From Kitasatospora atroaurantiaca (GTDB lineage: Bacteria; Actinomycetota; Actinomycetes; Streptomycetales; Streptomycetaceae), in NCBI RefSeq assembly GCF_007828955.1, contig NZ_VIVR01000001.1, forward strand, positions 4,588,001-4,652,000: a stretch of DNA of 64,000 nucleotides. Direction: 5' to 3'. Under the pieces are notes generated by a model. That model worked only from the letters and a program-made list of their open reading frames with translations. It was not told the DNA's origin and searched no databases. The position numbers were made by a program, and so were the translations under genes. Shown in pieces: positions 8,025 through 19,358 of the stretch (position 1 is the first letter of the stretch; each line of letters starts with the position of its first letter).

Positions 8025-8621
8025 ATGTCCGAGATCCGCCTTGCCGCCGAGACCCGCACCGAGTTCGGCAAGGGTGCCGCCCGTCGCGCCCGCCGTGCCG
8101 GCTTCGTCCCCGGTGTCGTCTACGGCCACGGCCACGCCCCGGTTCACCTGAACCTGCCCGGCCACGACCTGATGATGGCCCTGAAGACCCCGAACGCCCT
8201 GCTGGTCGTGCCGATCGAGGGCAAGGACGAGTTCGTGCTGCCGAAGGCCGTGCAGCGTGAGGCCATCAAGCGCACCATCGAGCACGTCGACCTGCTGCTG
8301 GTGAAGCGCGGCGAGAAGGTCACCGTCGAGATCCCGGTCAACGTCGAGGGCGAGCTGGCCCCCGGTGGCAACCTGGTCGAGCACGTGCTGAACACCCTCC
8401 CGGTCGAGGCCGAGGCCACCCACCTGCCCGAGTCCGTCACCGTCTCGGTCGAGGGCCTGGAGGCCGGCGCCTCCATCCACGCCAAGGACATCACCCTGCC
8501 GAAGGGCACCACCCTGGCCGTCGACGGCGACGCCGTCGTGCTGCAGATCATCGGCGCCCAGGCCTCGCAGGCCGACGCCGACGCCGAGGCCGCCGAGGCC
8601 GAGGCCGGCGCCGAGGCCTGA
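8025..8621 (+). CDS. rplY: 50S ribosomal protein bL25, Ctc (TL5) type
   Basis: 198 residues from the ATG at 8025, preceded by AGGAG. The N-terminal 5S-rRNA-binding domain begins [20 protein letters not shown] and includes [11 protein letters not shown]; the C-terminal beta domain characteristic of the long Ctc/TL5 form follows ([22 protein letters not shown]), ending in an acidic Ala/Glu/Asp tail. It binds 5S rRNA in the large subunit; the long form is linked to general stress in other bacteria. The pth gene follows at 103 bp, the usual actinobacterial order. Confidence 0.96.
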   Translation: MSEIRLAAETRTEFGKGAARRARRAGFVPGVVYGHGHAPVHLNLPGHDLMMALKTPNALLVVPIEGKDEFVLPKAVQREAIKRTIEHVDLLLVKRGEKVTVEIPVNVEGELAPGGNLVEHVLNTLPVEAEATHLPESVTVSVEGLEAGASIHAKDITLPKGTTLAVDGDAVVLQIIGAQASQADADAEAAEAEAGAEA

Positions 8622-8724
8622 GCCTCACGCTCTGCTTGACCACTGCCCCGACCGCTCCGCGATGGAGAGGCCGGGGCAGCGGTGTGTCCGGGATGATGGC
8701 GTCGTCGGAAGTGAGGAGCGCTCG

Positions 8725-9306
8725 ATGAGCGACGAGGAGTACACAGGCCCCTGGCTGGTCGTCGGCCTGGGCAATCCGGGTGAGGGCTACGCCCGCAACC
8801 GGCACAACATCGGCTTCATGGTGGTCGATCTGCTGGCGCAGCGCATCGGCGCCAAGTTCAAGGCGCACAAGAGCCGCGCCCAGGTGGCCGAGGGGCGGAT
8901 CGGCGGGCAGCGGGTGGTGCTGGCCAAGCCGATGTCCTTCATGAACCTCTCCGGCGGCCCGACCACCGCCCTGCGCGACTTCTACAAGGCACCCACCTCG
9001 GCGATCGTGGCGGTCCACGACGAGCTGGACATCGACTACGCGACGCTGCGGCTCAAGCTCGGCGGCGGCGACAACGGCCACAACGGCCTGAAGTCGATCA
9101 CCAAGTCGCTGGGCCCGGGGTACCACCGGGTGCGCTGCGGGGTCGGCCGCCCGCCGGGCCGGATGGAGGTGGCGGACTTCGTGCTCAAGGACTTCTCCTC
9201 GACGGAGCGCAAGGAGCTCGACTGGTTCGTCGACCGTGCGGCCGACGCGGTCGAGGCGTTGCTGACGGAGGGTCTGGAGAGAGCACAGAGCACGTACAAC
9301 TCCTGA
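8725..9306 (+). CDS. pth: Peptidyl-tRNA hydrolase
   Basis: 193 residues from the ATG at 8725, with GAGGAG upstream. The bacterial Pth enzyme releases peptidyl-tRNAs that fall off the ribosome. Conserved pieces are [20 protein letters not shown] (Asn and catalytic His of the RHNIG motif), [15 protein letters not shown] and [12 protein letters not shown]. Full length and intact. Confidence 0.97.
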   Translation: MSDEEYTGPWLVVGLGNPGEGYARNRHNIGFMVVDLLAQRIGAKFKAHKSRAQVAEGRIGGQRVVLAKPMSFMNLSGGPTTALRDFYKAPTSAIVAVHDELDIDYATLRLKLGGGDNGHNGLKSITKSLGPGYHRVRCGVGRPPGRMEVADFVLKDFSSTERKELDWFVDRAADAVEALLTEGLERAQSTYNS

Positions 9307-9453
9307 CTCACCGTCAGCCTCTCGAATGCCCTTGCGCAACGGTCGTACAACGCTTGGCCGGTGGCGCCGAAACGGTATGGGAACGACCCGACTTCTCCGA
9401 TACGGTCTGACCGTACTCATAGGGTTGAGGGGTTGGATCTGGGGGTAGGGGCC

Positions 9454-9735
9454 GTGGTTCGGTCACATCGCGTCCTGGTGGGGCGTGCTGTCGGTGGCGC
9501 AGCGTTGGTCGTCGCCGTCACCGCACTGGGTGCACCGGCGGCGCAGGCCGCCGATTCGACGGCGGGCCCGGTGAGCTCGCCCGAGCCGGCCGCCGCTCAG
9601 CTGACTCCGCCCGTCACGGGCAGGATCGACGACTCGGCGGGCCTGTACGCCGTCGGCGGCGGGCTGGTGGTGGTCGCGGGCGGTGCGGCGATGTGGCTGC
9701 GGCGCAAGCGTACGGGCAAGGTGACGATTCACTGA
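9454..9735 (+). CDS. Small secreted protein with C-terminal membrane anchor
   Basis: 93 residues if the GTG at 9454 is used, which has a G-rich GGGGTAGGGG stretch in front; a longer reading from 9361 would put a polar stretch before the signal peptide. It has a Sec signal peptide ending near GAPAAQAA, a short Ser/Pro/Ala-rich middle and a single C-terminal membrane segment (AVGGGLVVVAGGAAMWL) followed by the positive tail RRKR. This layout resembles LPXTG-less surface proteins. No enzymatic domain is visible and the function is unknown. A good intrinsic terminator follows directly. Confidence 0.6.
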   Translation: MVRSHRVLVGRAVGGAALVVAVTALGAPAAQAADSTAGPVSSPEPAAAQLTPPVTGRIDDSAGLYAVGGGLVVVAGGAAMWLRRKRTGKVTIH

Positions 9736-9750
9736 GCGAGTTCTCGCAGA

Positions 9751-9786
9751 GTGGGGCTGACCGGCAACGGTCGGCCCCACTTTTTT
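9751..9786 (+). terminator. Intrinsic terminator with GCAA tetraloop and T6 tract
   Basis: GTGGGGCTGACCG (9751-9763) pairs with CGGTCGGCCCCAC (9768-9780) with one G-U pair, GCAA loop, then six Ts. The clear T-tract is unusual for this GC content and shows that the frame running through it is not read from upstream. Confidence 0.88.
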
Positions 9787-10061
9787 ACTTCGACGCCGAG
9801 CTGACCAGGCGGCTGAAGAAGCCCGGTGTCACGCTTGTCTTCATCGACGCCAAGTTCACGCGGAAGCAGCTTCAGCCGGCGGTGGAGCAGATCAAGGCAG
9901 ACACGTACTGGAACTCGAAGGGCGTGGCGATCCCCGACGTCTATGTGCTGCCGGACGGGAGTGGGCTTCTCCTCCGGAGCCCCTGGGCCGACAAGGTGCG
10001 CCAGGAGGTCATGGAACGCTACAAGCCGTACGTCGCCAAGGTGCTGACCCAGGACCAGTAG
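9786..10061 (+). pseudogene. Probable C-terminal fragment of an unknown protein
   Basis: An open frame gives about 91 protein-like residues (starting YFDAELTRRLKK, with VTLVFIDAKF and DVYVLPDGSGLLL, ending VAKVLTQDQ), but upstream it runs straight through the intrinsic terminator and no start codon with a ribosome site is seen. Codons are less GC-biased than in neighbours. It is followed by another strong hairpin. I read it as the 3' remnant of a gene whose front was lost, perhaps left by a deletion or transfer; a short real gene with an unusual start cannot be excluded. No family recognised. Confidence 0.4.
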
Positions 10062-10081
10062 GTCGGAGCCGCTCGAGCATG

Positions 10082-10115
10082 TCGGGCCCGCACCTTCGAG
10101 GAGGTGCGGGCCCGA
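10082..10115. terminator. Bidirectional hairpin between the gene fragment and ppc
   Basis: TCGGGCCCGCACCT (10082-10095) pairs perfectly with AGGTGCGGGCCCGA (10102-10115), 6-nt loop. It lies 11 bp beyond the ppc stop and can serve both strands. Confidence 0.75.
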
Positions 10116-10126
10116 TGTGCTTGGTG

Positions 10127-12922
<2,796 letters not shown>

Positions 12923-13069
12923 GGCTGGCTCCCTCTGGTGGTGGGGTTCGGCAACGGCTCTCGGACCGCGCTGTCCGACGCGACCAGCATAGGTGTCACG
13001 GGGTGCCCGGTCCGAGACGTGGCCGGATGCCGGACACGCCGGCGGCGAGCATCCGCTGATGGGCACCTC

Positions 13070-13201
13070 CAGGGGCGCGGGGAACTGCGCGAATCGGAAG
13101 ACTCCACGCGGCACCTGTTCAGCGGGAGCCAGTTGCACCTTGCTCGGTGCGCCCGGCTGACCGTGGTGCCCTCCCGTTTCGCGCAGTTCCCCGCGCCCCT
13201 G
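13070..13201. repeat. Dispersed GGGGAACTGCGCG hairpin repeat, copy 2
   Basis: The 24-nt arm at 13070-13093 (starts CAGGGGCGCGGGG, ends ACTGCGCGAA) is perfectly complementary to 13178-13201. The 84-nt interior is not symmetric. It fills most of the 381-bp gap between the divergently transcribed ppc and histidine kinase genes, so it is not only a terminator for converging genes. No gene was seen in this gap. Confidence 0.85.
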
Positions 13202-13290
13202 AAGGCGTGCCCGCCTGCGTCCTGAAGGCGTGCCCGTCTGCGCGCCGAAGGCGGTGCCTGCCTGTGCCGTAAAAGCGTTGGCCGCGTGCG

Positions 13291-13296
13291 TAGGCT
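13291..13296 (+). promoter_or_regulatory. -10-like TAGGCT, leaderless promoter of the histidine kinase
   Basis: TAGGCT ends 7 nt before the ATG at 13304 and there is no Shine-Dalgarno, which places the likely transcription start at the A of the ATG. Confidence 0.45.
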
Positions 13297-13303
13297 GTTC
13301 CTC

Positions 13304-14572
13304 ATGAGCAAGTCGCCTGAGGGGGGCGGGCCGGCCCGGCCACTGTGGTGGTGGGAGCGGCGCCGCAGCGCGTTGCTGGACATCGGCCTGGCCGCACTGG
13401 CCGGCCTGGAGTGCGCCGTGGGCGCGTACACGATGGTGGGGAGCCGGCTGCACTGGGGCTTCCCGGCCGCGGTGACGGCGGCGGTGCTGGGCGCGCTGGC
13501 GGGGGCCACGCTGGTGGTGCGGCGGCGTTGGCCGGCCGTGCCGGTGGTCGTGGCGCTGGTCTTCGTACCGGGGCTGTTCGGCGTGGTGCTGCTGGTGGTG
13601 TCGCTGTACAGCCTGGCGGCGACCTGGGAGTGGCCGTCGCGGCGACGGCGGGTGGTGGGGCTGTCGGCGCTGGCCTTCGTCGAGTCGTTGGGCATGGTCC
13701 TCTTCTCCTTCCTGAACACCGAGGCGCAGCCGGGCGAGACGCTGCCGCCGACCTGGCTGTTCGTCCTGCTGGCGGTGCTGGTCGCGGTCGGCCTCACGGT
13801 GCCGCCGGTGGTCACGGGCCTGTACGTGGGCGCCCGCCGCCGCCTGGTCGAGTCGCTCAAGGACCGGGCGCACGGTCTGGAGACCGAGCTGGACCTGCTG
13901 GCCGAGCAGGCCCAGGAGCGGGCCAGGCGGGCCCGGCTGGAGGAGCGGACCAGGATCGCCCGGGAGATGCACGACGTCGTGGCGCACCGGGTGAGCCTGA
14001 TGGTGGTGCATGCCGGGGCGCTGGAGCGGATCGTCGCCAAGGACCCGGAGAAGGCGCAGCAGAGCGCCAAGCTGATGGGTGAGGTGGGCCGCCAGGCGCT
14101 GAACGAGCTGCGCGAGATCCTCGGGGTGCTGCGGATGTCCGAGACCGTGGACGGGCACCTGGACAGCCTGGCCGAGCTGCCCCGGCTGGTGGAGCAGTCC
14201 GAGGCGGCGGGGATGCGGGTGACCCTGACGGTCAGCGGCACCCGCAGGCCGTTCAGCACCGAGGCCGAGCAGACCGCGTACCGGGTGGTCCAGGAGGGCC
14301 TGACCAACGCGCACAAGCACGCGGGTGGCGCGCAGGTCGCCGTCCTGCTGGCATACGTGCCGAACGGGGTGCGCGTCGCCGTGGTCAACGACTGCTCCGG
14401 CGGCGGGGAGAAGGTCGTGCTGCCCAGTGGTGGCAACGGCCTGGTCGGGATGGAGGAGCGGGTGCTGGCCCTGGGCGGTACCTTCGCGGCGGGTCCGGAC
14501 GAGGGCGGGGGCTTCCGGGTCGAGGCGGTGCTGCCGTCACGCCTCGCGGTGCAGGCCGAGCGGCTTTCCTGA
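13304..14572 (+). CDS. DesK/NarL-type sensor histidine kinase, no adjacent response regulator
   Basis: 422 residues from the ATG at 13304. About five membrane segments fill residues 25-180 ([53 protein letters not shown]). A short coiled coil ([20 protein letters not shown]) leads to the HisKA_3 domain with phospho-acceptor His in [18 protein letters not shown], followed by a HATPase domain with [11 protein letters not shown] (N box) and [11 protein letters not shown] (G box). Such kinases normally sit next to a NarL/LuxR-type regulator; none is present here. Its last 36 bp overlap, tail to tail, with the acyltransferase gene. The signal sensed is unknown. Confidence 0.9.
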   Translation: MSKSPEGGGPARPLWWWERRRSALLDIGLAALAGLECAVGAYTMVGSRLHWGFPAAVTAAVLGALAGATLVVRRRWPAVPVVVALVFVPGLFGVVLLVVSLYSLAATWEWPSRRRRVVGLSALAFVESLGMVLFSFLNTEAQPGETLPPTWLFVLLAVLVAVGLTVPPVVTGLYVGARRRLVESLKDRAHGLETELDLLAEQAQERARRARLEERTRIAREMHDVVAHRVSLMVVHAGALERIVAKDPEKAQQSAKLMGEVGRQALNELREILGVLRMSETVDGHLDSLAELPRLVEQSEAAGMRVTLTVSGTRRPFSTEAEQTAYRVVQEGLTNAHKHAGGAQVAVLLAYVPNGVRVAVVNDCSGGGEKVVLPSGGNGLVGMEERVLALGGTFAAGPDEGGGFRVEAVLPSRLAVQAERLS

Positions 14573-15625
14573 CCGCTCGCTCCGCAGCAGCCAGTCGAGC
14601 CGGGGCTGCACCAGCGGCGTGAGCACCCGCACGACCGGCGGCAGGCTCAGCACCACGGCCAGGGTCAGGGCGAAGGCGCCGAGCAGCGGCAGCGCGGTGT
14701 ACGCGTGGTGCAGTTTGCGGGCGTGGTAGATACCCGATGCCTGGACCAGCTTGAGCGGCAGCCCGTGCAGCAGGTACACGTACAGCGAGGCGGCGCCGAG
14801 TGCGGTGTAGCGGGTGCGGCGGGCCGGCAGCAGCGCCAGGAAGGACGCGGACGCGACCAGCGAGAGCAGACCGAAGGCCGCTCTGACGCCCAGCCAGACC
14901 GGGTAGCCGACGTGCAGCTGCTCGGCGCTCTGGGTGTACTCGACCCAGGCCGGGTTGAGCAGCTTGGGTGCGGCCAGCCAGATCGCGGCGAAGGCGGCCA
15001 GCAGGCCGAGCGGCGCGATCCGGCGGACCGTCCGGTGGTGCAGCGCGGTGAAGTGGTGCGGGCGCAGGACCAGGCCGAGGACGAACCAGGGCAGGAAACT
15101 GAGGGTCCGTCCGAGTGCCAGCTCCGCCGGATAGGCGTGCACCGCACCCGAGCCGGCGGCGATCAGGACCGCGACCGGCAGCGGGTGGCGCAGGGCCGTC
15201 CAGATCGGGACGGTGAGCCGCCAGACGAGCAGCGAGAGCAGGAACCAGGTGAGCCAGCGCGGCTCCAGCAGCCGGATCGGCTGGACGCGCTGCTCCAGGG
15301 CCATGCCGACCAGGTTGTAGAGCACCTGGAAGATCAGGTACGGCACGGCGATCTGGCCGATCAGCCGGGCGCCGTCGACCTGCGGGCGGCCCGGTCTCGG
15401 CTGGGCGAAGTAGCCGCACAGGGTGACGAACACCGGCATCGCGAAGGCCGCGATGGTCAGCACGGTGGCCGCGACGGTGCGGTTGACCTCCAGCAGCGGC
15501 ATCCAGGTGTGGGCGCAGACCACCAGGGCGACAGCGGCGAACTTGGCGTTGTCGAACAGTGGTTGGCGTTCGGACCGGACCTGGGTGACGGACGGTGCCG
15601 GCGCTGCGGCCGTCTGGACGCTCAT
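14537..15625 (-). CDS. Membrane acyltransferase (acyltransferase-3 family)
   Basis: 362 residues from the ATG at 15625 with a GGGGGGA stretch upstream. Around ten membrane helices are visible. The N-terminal DNAKFAAVALVVCAHTWMPL has the early His typical of acyltransferase-3/OafA and fucose-4-O-acetylase-like proteins, which transfer acetyl or other acyl groups to sugars of surface polymers or to lipids. Further motifs are LVWRLTVPIWTALR and YLLHGLPLKL. It may decorate the glycan made by the sugar genes nearby, but it is not in their operon. Its 3' end overlaps the kinase gene by 36 bp on the other strand. Confidence 0.85.
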   Translation of the reverse strand: MSVQTAAAPAPSVTQVRSERQPLFDNAKFAAVALVVCAHTWMPLLEVNRTVAATVLTIAAFAMPVFVTLCGYFAQPRPGRPQVDGARLIGQIAVPYLIFQVLYNLVGMALEQRVQPIRLLEPRWLTWFLLSLLVWRLTVPIWTALRHPLPVAVLIAAGSGAVHAYPAELALGRTLSFLPWFVLGLVLRPHHFTALHHRTVRRIAPLGLLAAFAAIWLAAPKLLNPAWVEYTQSAEQLHVGYPVWLGVRAAFGLLSLVASASFLALLPARRTRYTALGAASLYVYLLHGLPLKLVQASGIYHARKLHHAYTALPLLGAFALTLAVVLSLPPVVRVLTPLVQPRLDWLLRSERSGKPLGLHREA

Positions 15626-15723
15626 CGCGAATCCCCCCACTTGTCCCCTCGAAAGCTCCACATTCAGGTGGGGCTCAGTGTGGCGTCAACGAGGGTGGCC
15701 CGGCAGGGGATTGGACAAAACAG

Positions 15724-16227
15724 TCACGCGGTACTCGTCCGCAGCCGCTCGGGCGGCACGCCCAGCACCAGGGTGGCCACCGCCTTGTCGATGGAGCCGC
15801 CGAGGTACCACTCGCCGGTGTGGTCCAGGCTGAACACCCGGCCCTCCTCGTCGATCGCGAGCAGCGCCTGACCGTACAACTCCTCGCCCAGCGGGGCGAT
15901 CCGGCTGCCCAGGGCGCGGCCGAGGTCGGCCAGCGTACGCGGCTGGTGCAGCCCGCAGCGCGGGTCGAGCAGGAACGGCGTACGAGCCATCCCGCGACCG
16001 GCGCCGGCCAGGTCGAAGGAGAGCCCGCCGAACTCGGCCCATGCCTCGATGGCGGCCGGGAACACCGAGTGCCCGACGCCCTGGGCGTCGCCGTGGGCGA
16101 CCAGGACGTCCGCCCACTCCTCGGCCTGGCGGATCTGCCAGCGACCGGGATGCCAGCCGGCCTGCTTGAGGGCGGCGGCGACCTCGGCCGGGAAGCGGGG
16201 CTGGGTGCGGACGGCGGACGGGTTCAG
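15724..16227 (-). CDS. SUKH-3 domain protein, apparently starting at a CTG codon
   Basis: 167 residues if read from the CTG at 16227. No ATG, GTG or TTG in frame lies upstream of the GTG at 16065, and starting there would lose the first 54 residues, which are clearly coding (PRFPAEVAAALKQAGW, GRWQIRQAEEWADVLVAHG). CTG AAC CCG gives the expected (M)NPSA start and has GGAG 6 nt ahead. The rest (VFPAAIEAWAEFGGLSF, LGEELYGQALLAIDEEGRVF, TGEWYLGGSIDKAV) matches SUKH-3 proteins, a superfamily that supplies immunity proteins in polymorphic toxin systems. It lies 49 bp downstream of the YwqJ-type deaminase gene on the same strand, consistent with a toxin/immunity-like pair. Alternatively the start codon has mutated and the gene is poorly expressed. 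Confidence 0.8.
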   Translation of the reverse strand: MNPSAVRTQPRFPAEVAAALKQAGWHPGRWQIRQAEEWADVLVAHGDAQGVGHSVFPAAIEAWAEFGGLSFDLAGAGRGMARTPFLLDPRCGLHQPRTLADLGRALGSRIAPLGEELYGQALLAIDEEGRVFSLDHTGEWYLGGSIDKAVATLVLGVPPERLRTSTA

Positions 16228-16276
16228 GGCGTGCTCCAGAGGCTGGGGGACAGGACGGCGGGCGCTCGGCGGCGGC

Positions 16277-16741
16277 TCAGCGCGCCGACGGCCCGACGGC
16301 GACGCTCGCGACGTTCAGGTGGTCGAGCAGCGGAGCGCAGGACCGGCACGGCGGCGCATGGGTGCCGTGGGCCGGGTCGCCCTCCTCGCGGATCCGGACG
16401 GTGGTCAGCCGGGAGCCCTTGAGCGCCTTGCGGGCGTCCTGCAGGCTCAGCGGCTTGCGCGCGGCGCGCTTGGACCGGCCGGTGTCCACCGTGGCCAGGT
16501 ACTGCGAGAGCAGTACCGCCTCCGGGCAGCGGCCGAGGAAGCGCTCGCGGTGCTCGGCCGGCAGCTCGGCCAGGAACTCGCCGACCAGCGGGTGCAGCGC
16601 GGGCAGCGCGTCCGACTTGTCGCCGGCCAGCGTGTGCACCTCGCCGTTCTTGAGCGAGAGCGCGGCCGCGACGGCGGGCAGCAGGCTGTCCCGGTGGTGG
16701 CGCAGCAGCGGCGTCGCGCCGGGCTGTTCCGAAGGGTCCAC
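16277..16741 (-). CDS. YwqJ-type putative deaminase
   Basis: 154 residues from the GTG at 16741 with GAGGAG upstream. The zinc-dependent deaminase signature is intact: GRCPEAVLL supplies the first metal ligand and catalytic Glu (C-x-E), and APPCRSC supplies the two Cys. HPLVGEFLAELP and KGSRLTTVRIREEG also match the family. YwqJ-like domains occur as toxin tips in secreted polymorphic toxins and are thought to act on nucleic acids or nucleotides. Here the domain stands alone, with no signal peptide, WXG or RHS region, so it probably acts inside the cell. Paired with the SUKH-3 gene. Confidence 0.82.
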   Translation of the reverse strand: MDPSEQPGATPLLRHHRDSLLPAVAAALSLKNGEVHTLAGDKSDALPALHPLVGEFLAELPAEHRERFLGRCPEAVLLSQYLATVDTGRSKRAARKPLSLQDARKALKGSRLTTVRIREEGDPAHGTHAPPCRSCAPLLDHLNVASVAVGPSAR

Positions 16742-17072
16742 TGCTGCTCCTCACTCTCTGTTGGCCGGCGGTTCTCGGCTGCCGGGATTCTGCTGACGGT
16801 CGGTGACAACACACGGTAGGGGGCAAGCCTGCCAAACGTCGCCGACACACGCAGCGCCGGGGTGTACGGACGGTGTGCGCGCGCCCCCCGGTTGGGCACA
16901 AGTCGTGCAATCGGTTTCCGGATTCGGGCCCCGGCCGGTGGTGGCGGCCGGTAGCGTTCCAGCAGCGAGGCCAGGGGAGTTGAACTGCGGGGGGCGGTTC
17001 CGCCCTGGCTCGACAGGCAGTCGGGGCAGCCGGGGCGAGGAGGCCTCGGCGCCGAGCAAGGGGGGTCTTGCG
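16742..17072. other. 331-bp divergent promoter region
   Basis: Separates the YwqJ-type gene (minus strand) from the sugar operon (plus strand). I see no gene. A GC-poorer stretch near 16790-16830 probably holds the minus-strand promoter; AAGGGGGG at 17060-17066 is the ribosome site of the first sugar gene. It marks the left border of the sugar operon relative to the SUKH/deaminase genes. Confidence 0.5.
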
Positions 17073-18251
17073 ATGACGTATGCACCCAGTGACGGATCCG
17101 GTGACGTGGCTCACGAAGCACCGGGCGAACACGTACCGACGCCGGGAGCGCCGGAGCCACGGCCCGCCGAGCGGATCGGACTGGCGGTGGTCGGCGCCGG
17201 GTACTGGGGGCCGAACCTGGTCCGCAACGCCCAGCAGACGGCCGGGCTGCGGCTGCACTGGCTCTGCGACCTGGACGAGGCGAAGTCCCGCCGGGTGCTC
17301 GGCGAGTACAGCACCGTCCGGTCGACCACCTCCTTCGAGGAGGTGCTGGCCGACGAGCGGGTACGGGCCGTGGCGATCGCCACTCCCGCCGCCGCCCACT
17401 ACAAGCTGGTGCGGGCCGCGCTGGAGGCCGGAAAGCACGTCCTGGTCGAGAAGCCGATCACCACCTCGGCCGAGGACGCCGCCGAGCTGGTCGAGCTGGC
17501 CGAGGCCAACGACCTGGTGCTGATGTGCGACCACACCTTCTGCTACACGCCGGTGGTCCGCCGGATCCGCGAGCTGGTGCACGGCGGGGAGATCGGCGAC
17601 ATCCAGTTCTTCGACTCCGTCCGGATCAACCTCGGCCTGGTCCAGCCGGACGTGGACGTGCTCTGGGACCTCGCCCCGCACGACCTCTCCATCCTCGACT
17701 TCGTCCTGCCGCCCGGCGTGGAGCCGGTCGGCGTGAGCGCCCAGGGCGCCGACCCGATCGGCGCCGGCCGCGCCTGCGTGGCGTACCTCACGGTGCGCCT
17801 CAGCAACGGCGCGCTGGCCCACTGCCACGTGAACTGGCTCTCCCCGACCAAGGTCAGGACCACCCTGATCGGCGGCTCCCGCCGCACCCTGGTCTGGGAC
17901 GACCTCAACCCGCAGGCCCGCCTCGCCGTCCACGACCGGGGCGTCGACCTCACCCCGCCCGACGAGCTGACCGACGCGATCCGCCACCAGGCGCTGATCT
18001 CGTACCGGGTCGGCGAGATGGTCGCCCCGGCGCTGGTCGAGCAGGAGGCGCTGCGCAACGTGATGGCCGAGTTCGCCGCCGCCATCACCGAGGGGCGCGC
18101 GCCGCTCACCGACGGGCGCTCCGGACTGCGGGTGCTGCGCCTGCTGCACGCGGCCTCCCGCAGCCTCGAACTCGGCGGCGCCACCGTGCCGGTGGACACC
18201 GATTCGGACATGGAACTGATCACCGCTCAGGAGAGGGCCTCCGCCCGATGA
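17073..18251 (+). CDS. Gfo/Idh/MocA-type sugar-nucleotide dehydrogenase (WbpB/WlbA-like)
   Basis: 392 residues from the ATG at 17073 with AAGGGGGG upstream. After 30 disordered residues comes the Rossmann domain (LAVVGAGYWGPNLVRNAQQ), then IATPAAAHYKLVRAALEAGK and LVEKPITTSAEDA, with the family's EKP lysine; the C-terminal beta-sheet domain holds WDLAPHDLSIL. The closest functional analogy is WbpB/WlbA, which oxidise C3 of UDP-GlcNAcA so that an aminotransferase can act. First gene of a tightly coupled operon; its stop overlaps the next start (ATGA). Confidence 0.85.
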   Translation: MTYAPSDGSGDVAHEAPGEHVPTPGAPEPRPAERIGLAVVGAGYWGPNLVRNAQQTAGLRLHWLCDLDEAKSRRVLGEYSTVRSTTSFEEVLADERVRAVAIATPAAAHYKLVRAALEAGKHVLVEKPITTSAEDAAELVELAEANDLVLMCDHTFCYTPVVRRIRELVHGGEIGDIQFFDSVRINLGLVQPDVDVLWDLAPHDLSILDFVLPPGVEPVGVSAQGADPIGAGRACVAYLTVRLSNGALAHCHVNWLSPTKVRTTLIGGSRRTLVWDDLNPQARLAVHDRGVDLTPPDELTDAIRHQALISYRVGEMVAPALVEQEALRNVMAEFAAAITEGRAPLTDGRSGLRVLRLLHAASRSLELGGATVPVDTDSDMELITAQERASAR

Positions 18252-19228
18252 ACGCTGTCGCCATTGAGGGCTCCCGCTGCCTGGTCACGGGCGGAGCCGG
18301 CACCATCGGCTCCACCGTGGTCGACCGGCTGATCGAGGGCGGGGCCCGCGAGGTCGTCGTCCTGGACAACTTCGTCCGAGGCCGGACGGAGAACCTCGCC
18401 CACGCCCAGGAGATCGCCGAGCCCGGCCAACTCCGGGTGGTGGACGGCGACATCCGCGACCGTACGCTACTGCGCGAGCTGCTGGACCCGGGCACCGACC
18501 TGCTCTTCCACCTCGCCGCGATCCGGATCACCCAGTGCGCCACCGAACCCCGGCTGGCCCTGGAGATCATGGTGGACGGCACCTTCGACGTGGTCGAGGC
18601 AGCGGTCGAGAAGGGCGTGAAGAAGGTCATCGCCTCCTCCACCGCCTCGGTCTACGGCCTCGCCGACACCTTCCCGACCCCCGAGACCCAGCACCCCTAC
18701 AACAACGACACCCTCTACGGCGCCGCCAAGGTCTTCAACGAGGGCCTGCTGCGCAGCTTCCACGCGATGTACGGGCTGGACTACGTCGCCCTGCGCTACT
18801 TCAACGTGTACGGGCCCCGGATGGACGTGCACGGCCGGTACACCGAGGTCTTCATCCGCTGGATGGAGCGGATCGCCGCCGGGCAGCCACCGCTGATCTT
18901 CGGCGACGGCGCGCAGACCATGGACTTCGTCCACACCGAGGACATCGCCCGCGCCAACCTTCTGGCCGCCACGGCGCCCGTCACCGACCGGGTCTACAAC
19001 ATCGCCAGCAGCACCGAGGTCTCGCTGCGGGGGCTCGCGGACGCCCTGCTGCAGGCGATGGACCGGGCGGACCTGGACGTCGAGCACGGCCCCGCCCGGG
19101 GCACGGCGGGCGGCGTGGTCCGGCGCCTCGCCGACATCTCGGCGGCCGAACGCGACCTCGGCTGGAAGCCCGAGCTCGGCCTCGACGAGGGCCTGCGCCA
19201 GCTGGTCGCCTGGTGGCGCGAGCAGTAG
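18248..19228 (+). CDS. NAD-dependent nucleotide-sugar epimerase/dehydratase (SDR)
   Basis: 326 residues starting in the ATGA overlap with the preceding gene. The extended-SDR signature is complete: TGGAGTIGSTVVDRL for NAD binding, HLAAIRITQC, SSTASVYG, and YGAAK as the Tyr-Lys catalytic pair, then RYFNVYGPRMDVHGRYTEV and FGDGAQTMDFVHTEDIA. It probably acts on a UDP-sugar (4-epimerase or related). Overlap with the Gfo/Idh gene implies translational coupling and a shared pathway. Confidence 0.88.
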   Translation: MNAVAIEGSRCLVTGGAGTIGSTVVDRLIEGGAREVVVLDNFVRGRTENLAHAQEIAEPGQLRVVDGDIRDRTLLRELLDPGTDLLFHLAAIRITQCATEPRLALEIMVDGTFDVVEAAVEKGVKKVIASSTASVYGLADTFPTPETQHPYNNDTLYGAAKVFNEGLLRSFHAMYGLDYVALRYFNVYGPRMDVHGRYTEVFIRWMERIAAGQPPLIFGDGAQTMDFVHTEDIARANLLAATAPVTDRVYNIASSTEVSLRGLADALLQAMDRADLDVEHGPARGTAGGVVRRLADISAAERDLGWKPELGLDEGLRQLVAWWREQ

Positions 19229-19255
19229 GTCAGCCAATCACGTTCGGCCAACCTG

Positions 19256-19329
19256 CGGGGGCGCGGGGAACTGCGCGCGCAACCGTGCACCAACGTCGTG
19301 CCCTGGTGGCGCAGTTCCCCGCGCCCCCG
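19256..19329. repeat. Dispersed GGGGAACTGCGCG hairpin repeat, copy 3
   Basis: 21-nt perfect arms at 19256-19276 and 19309-19329 with a 32-nt interior. It is placed inside the sugar operon, between the epimerase stop (19228) and the aminotransferase start (19359), so it may attenuate or stabilise the transcript. Confidence 0.85.
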
Positions 19330-19358
19330 GGGGTACCCATACGAGTTCGGAGCTCATC

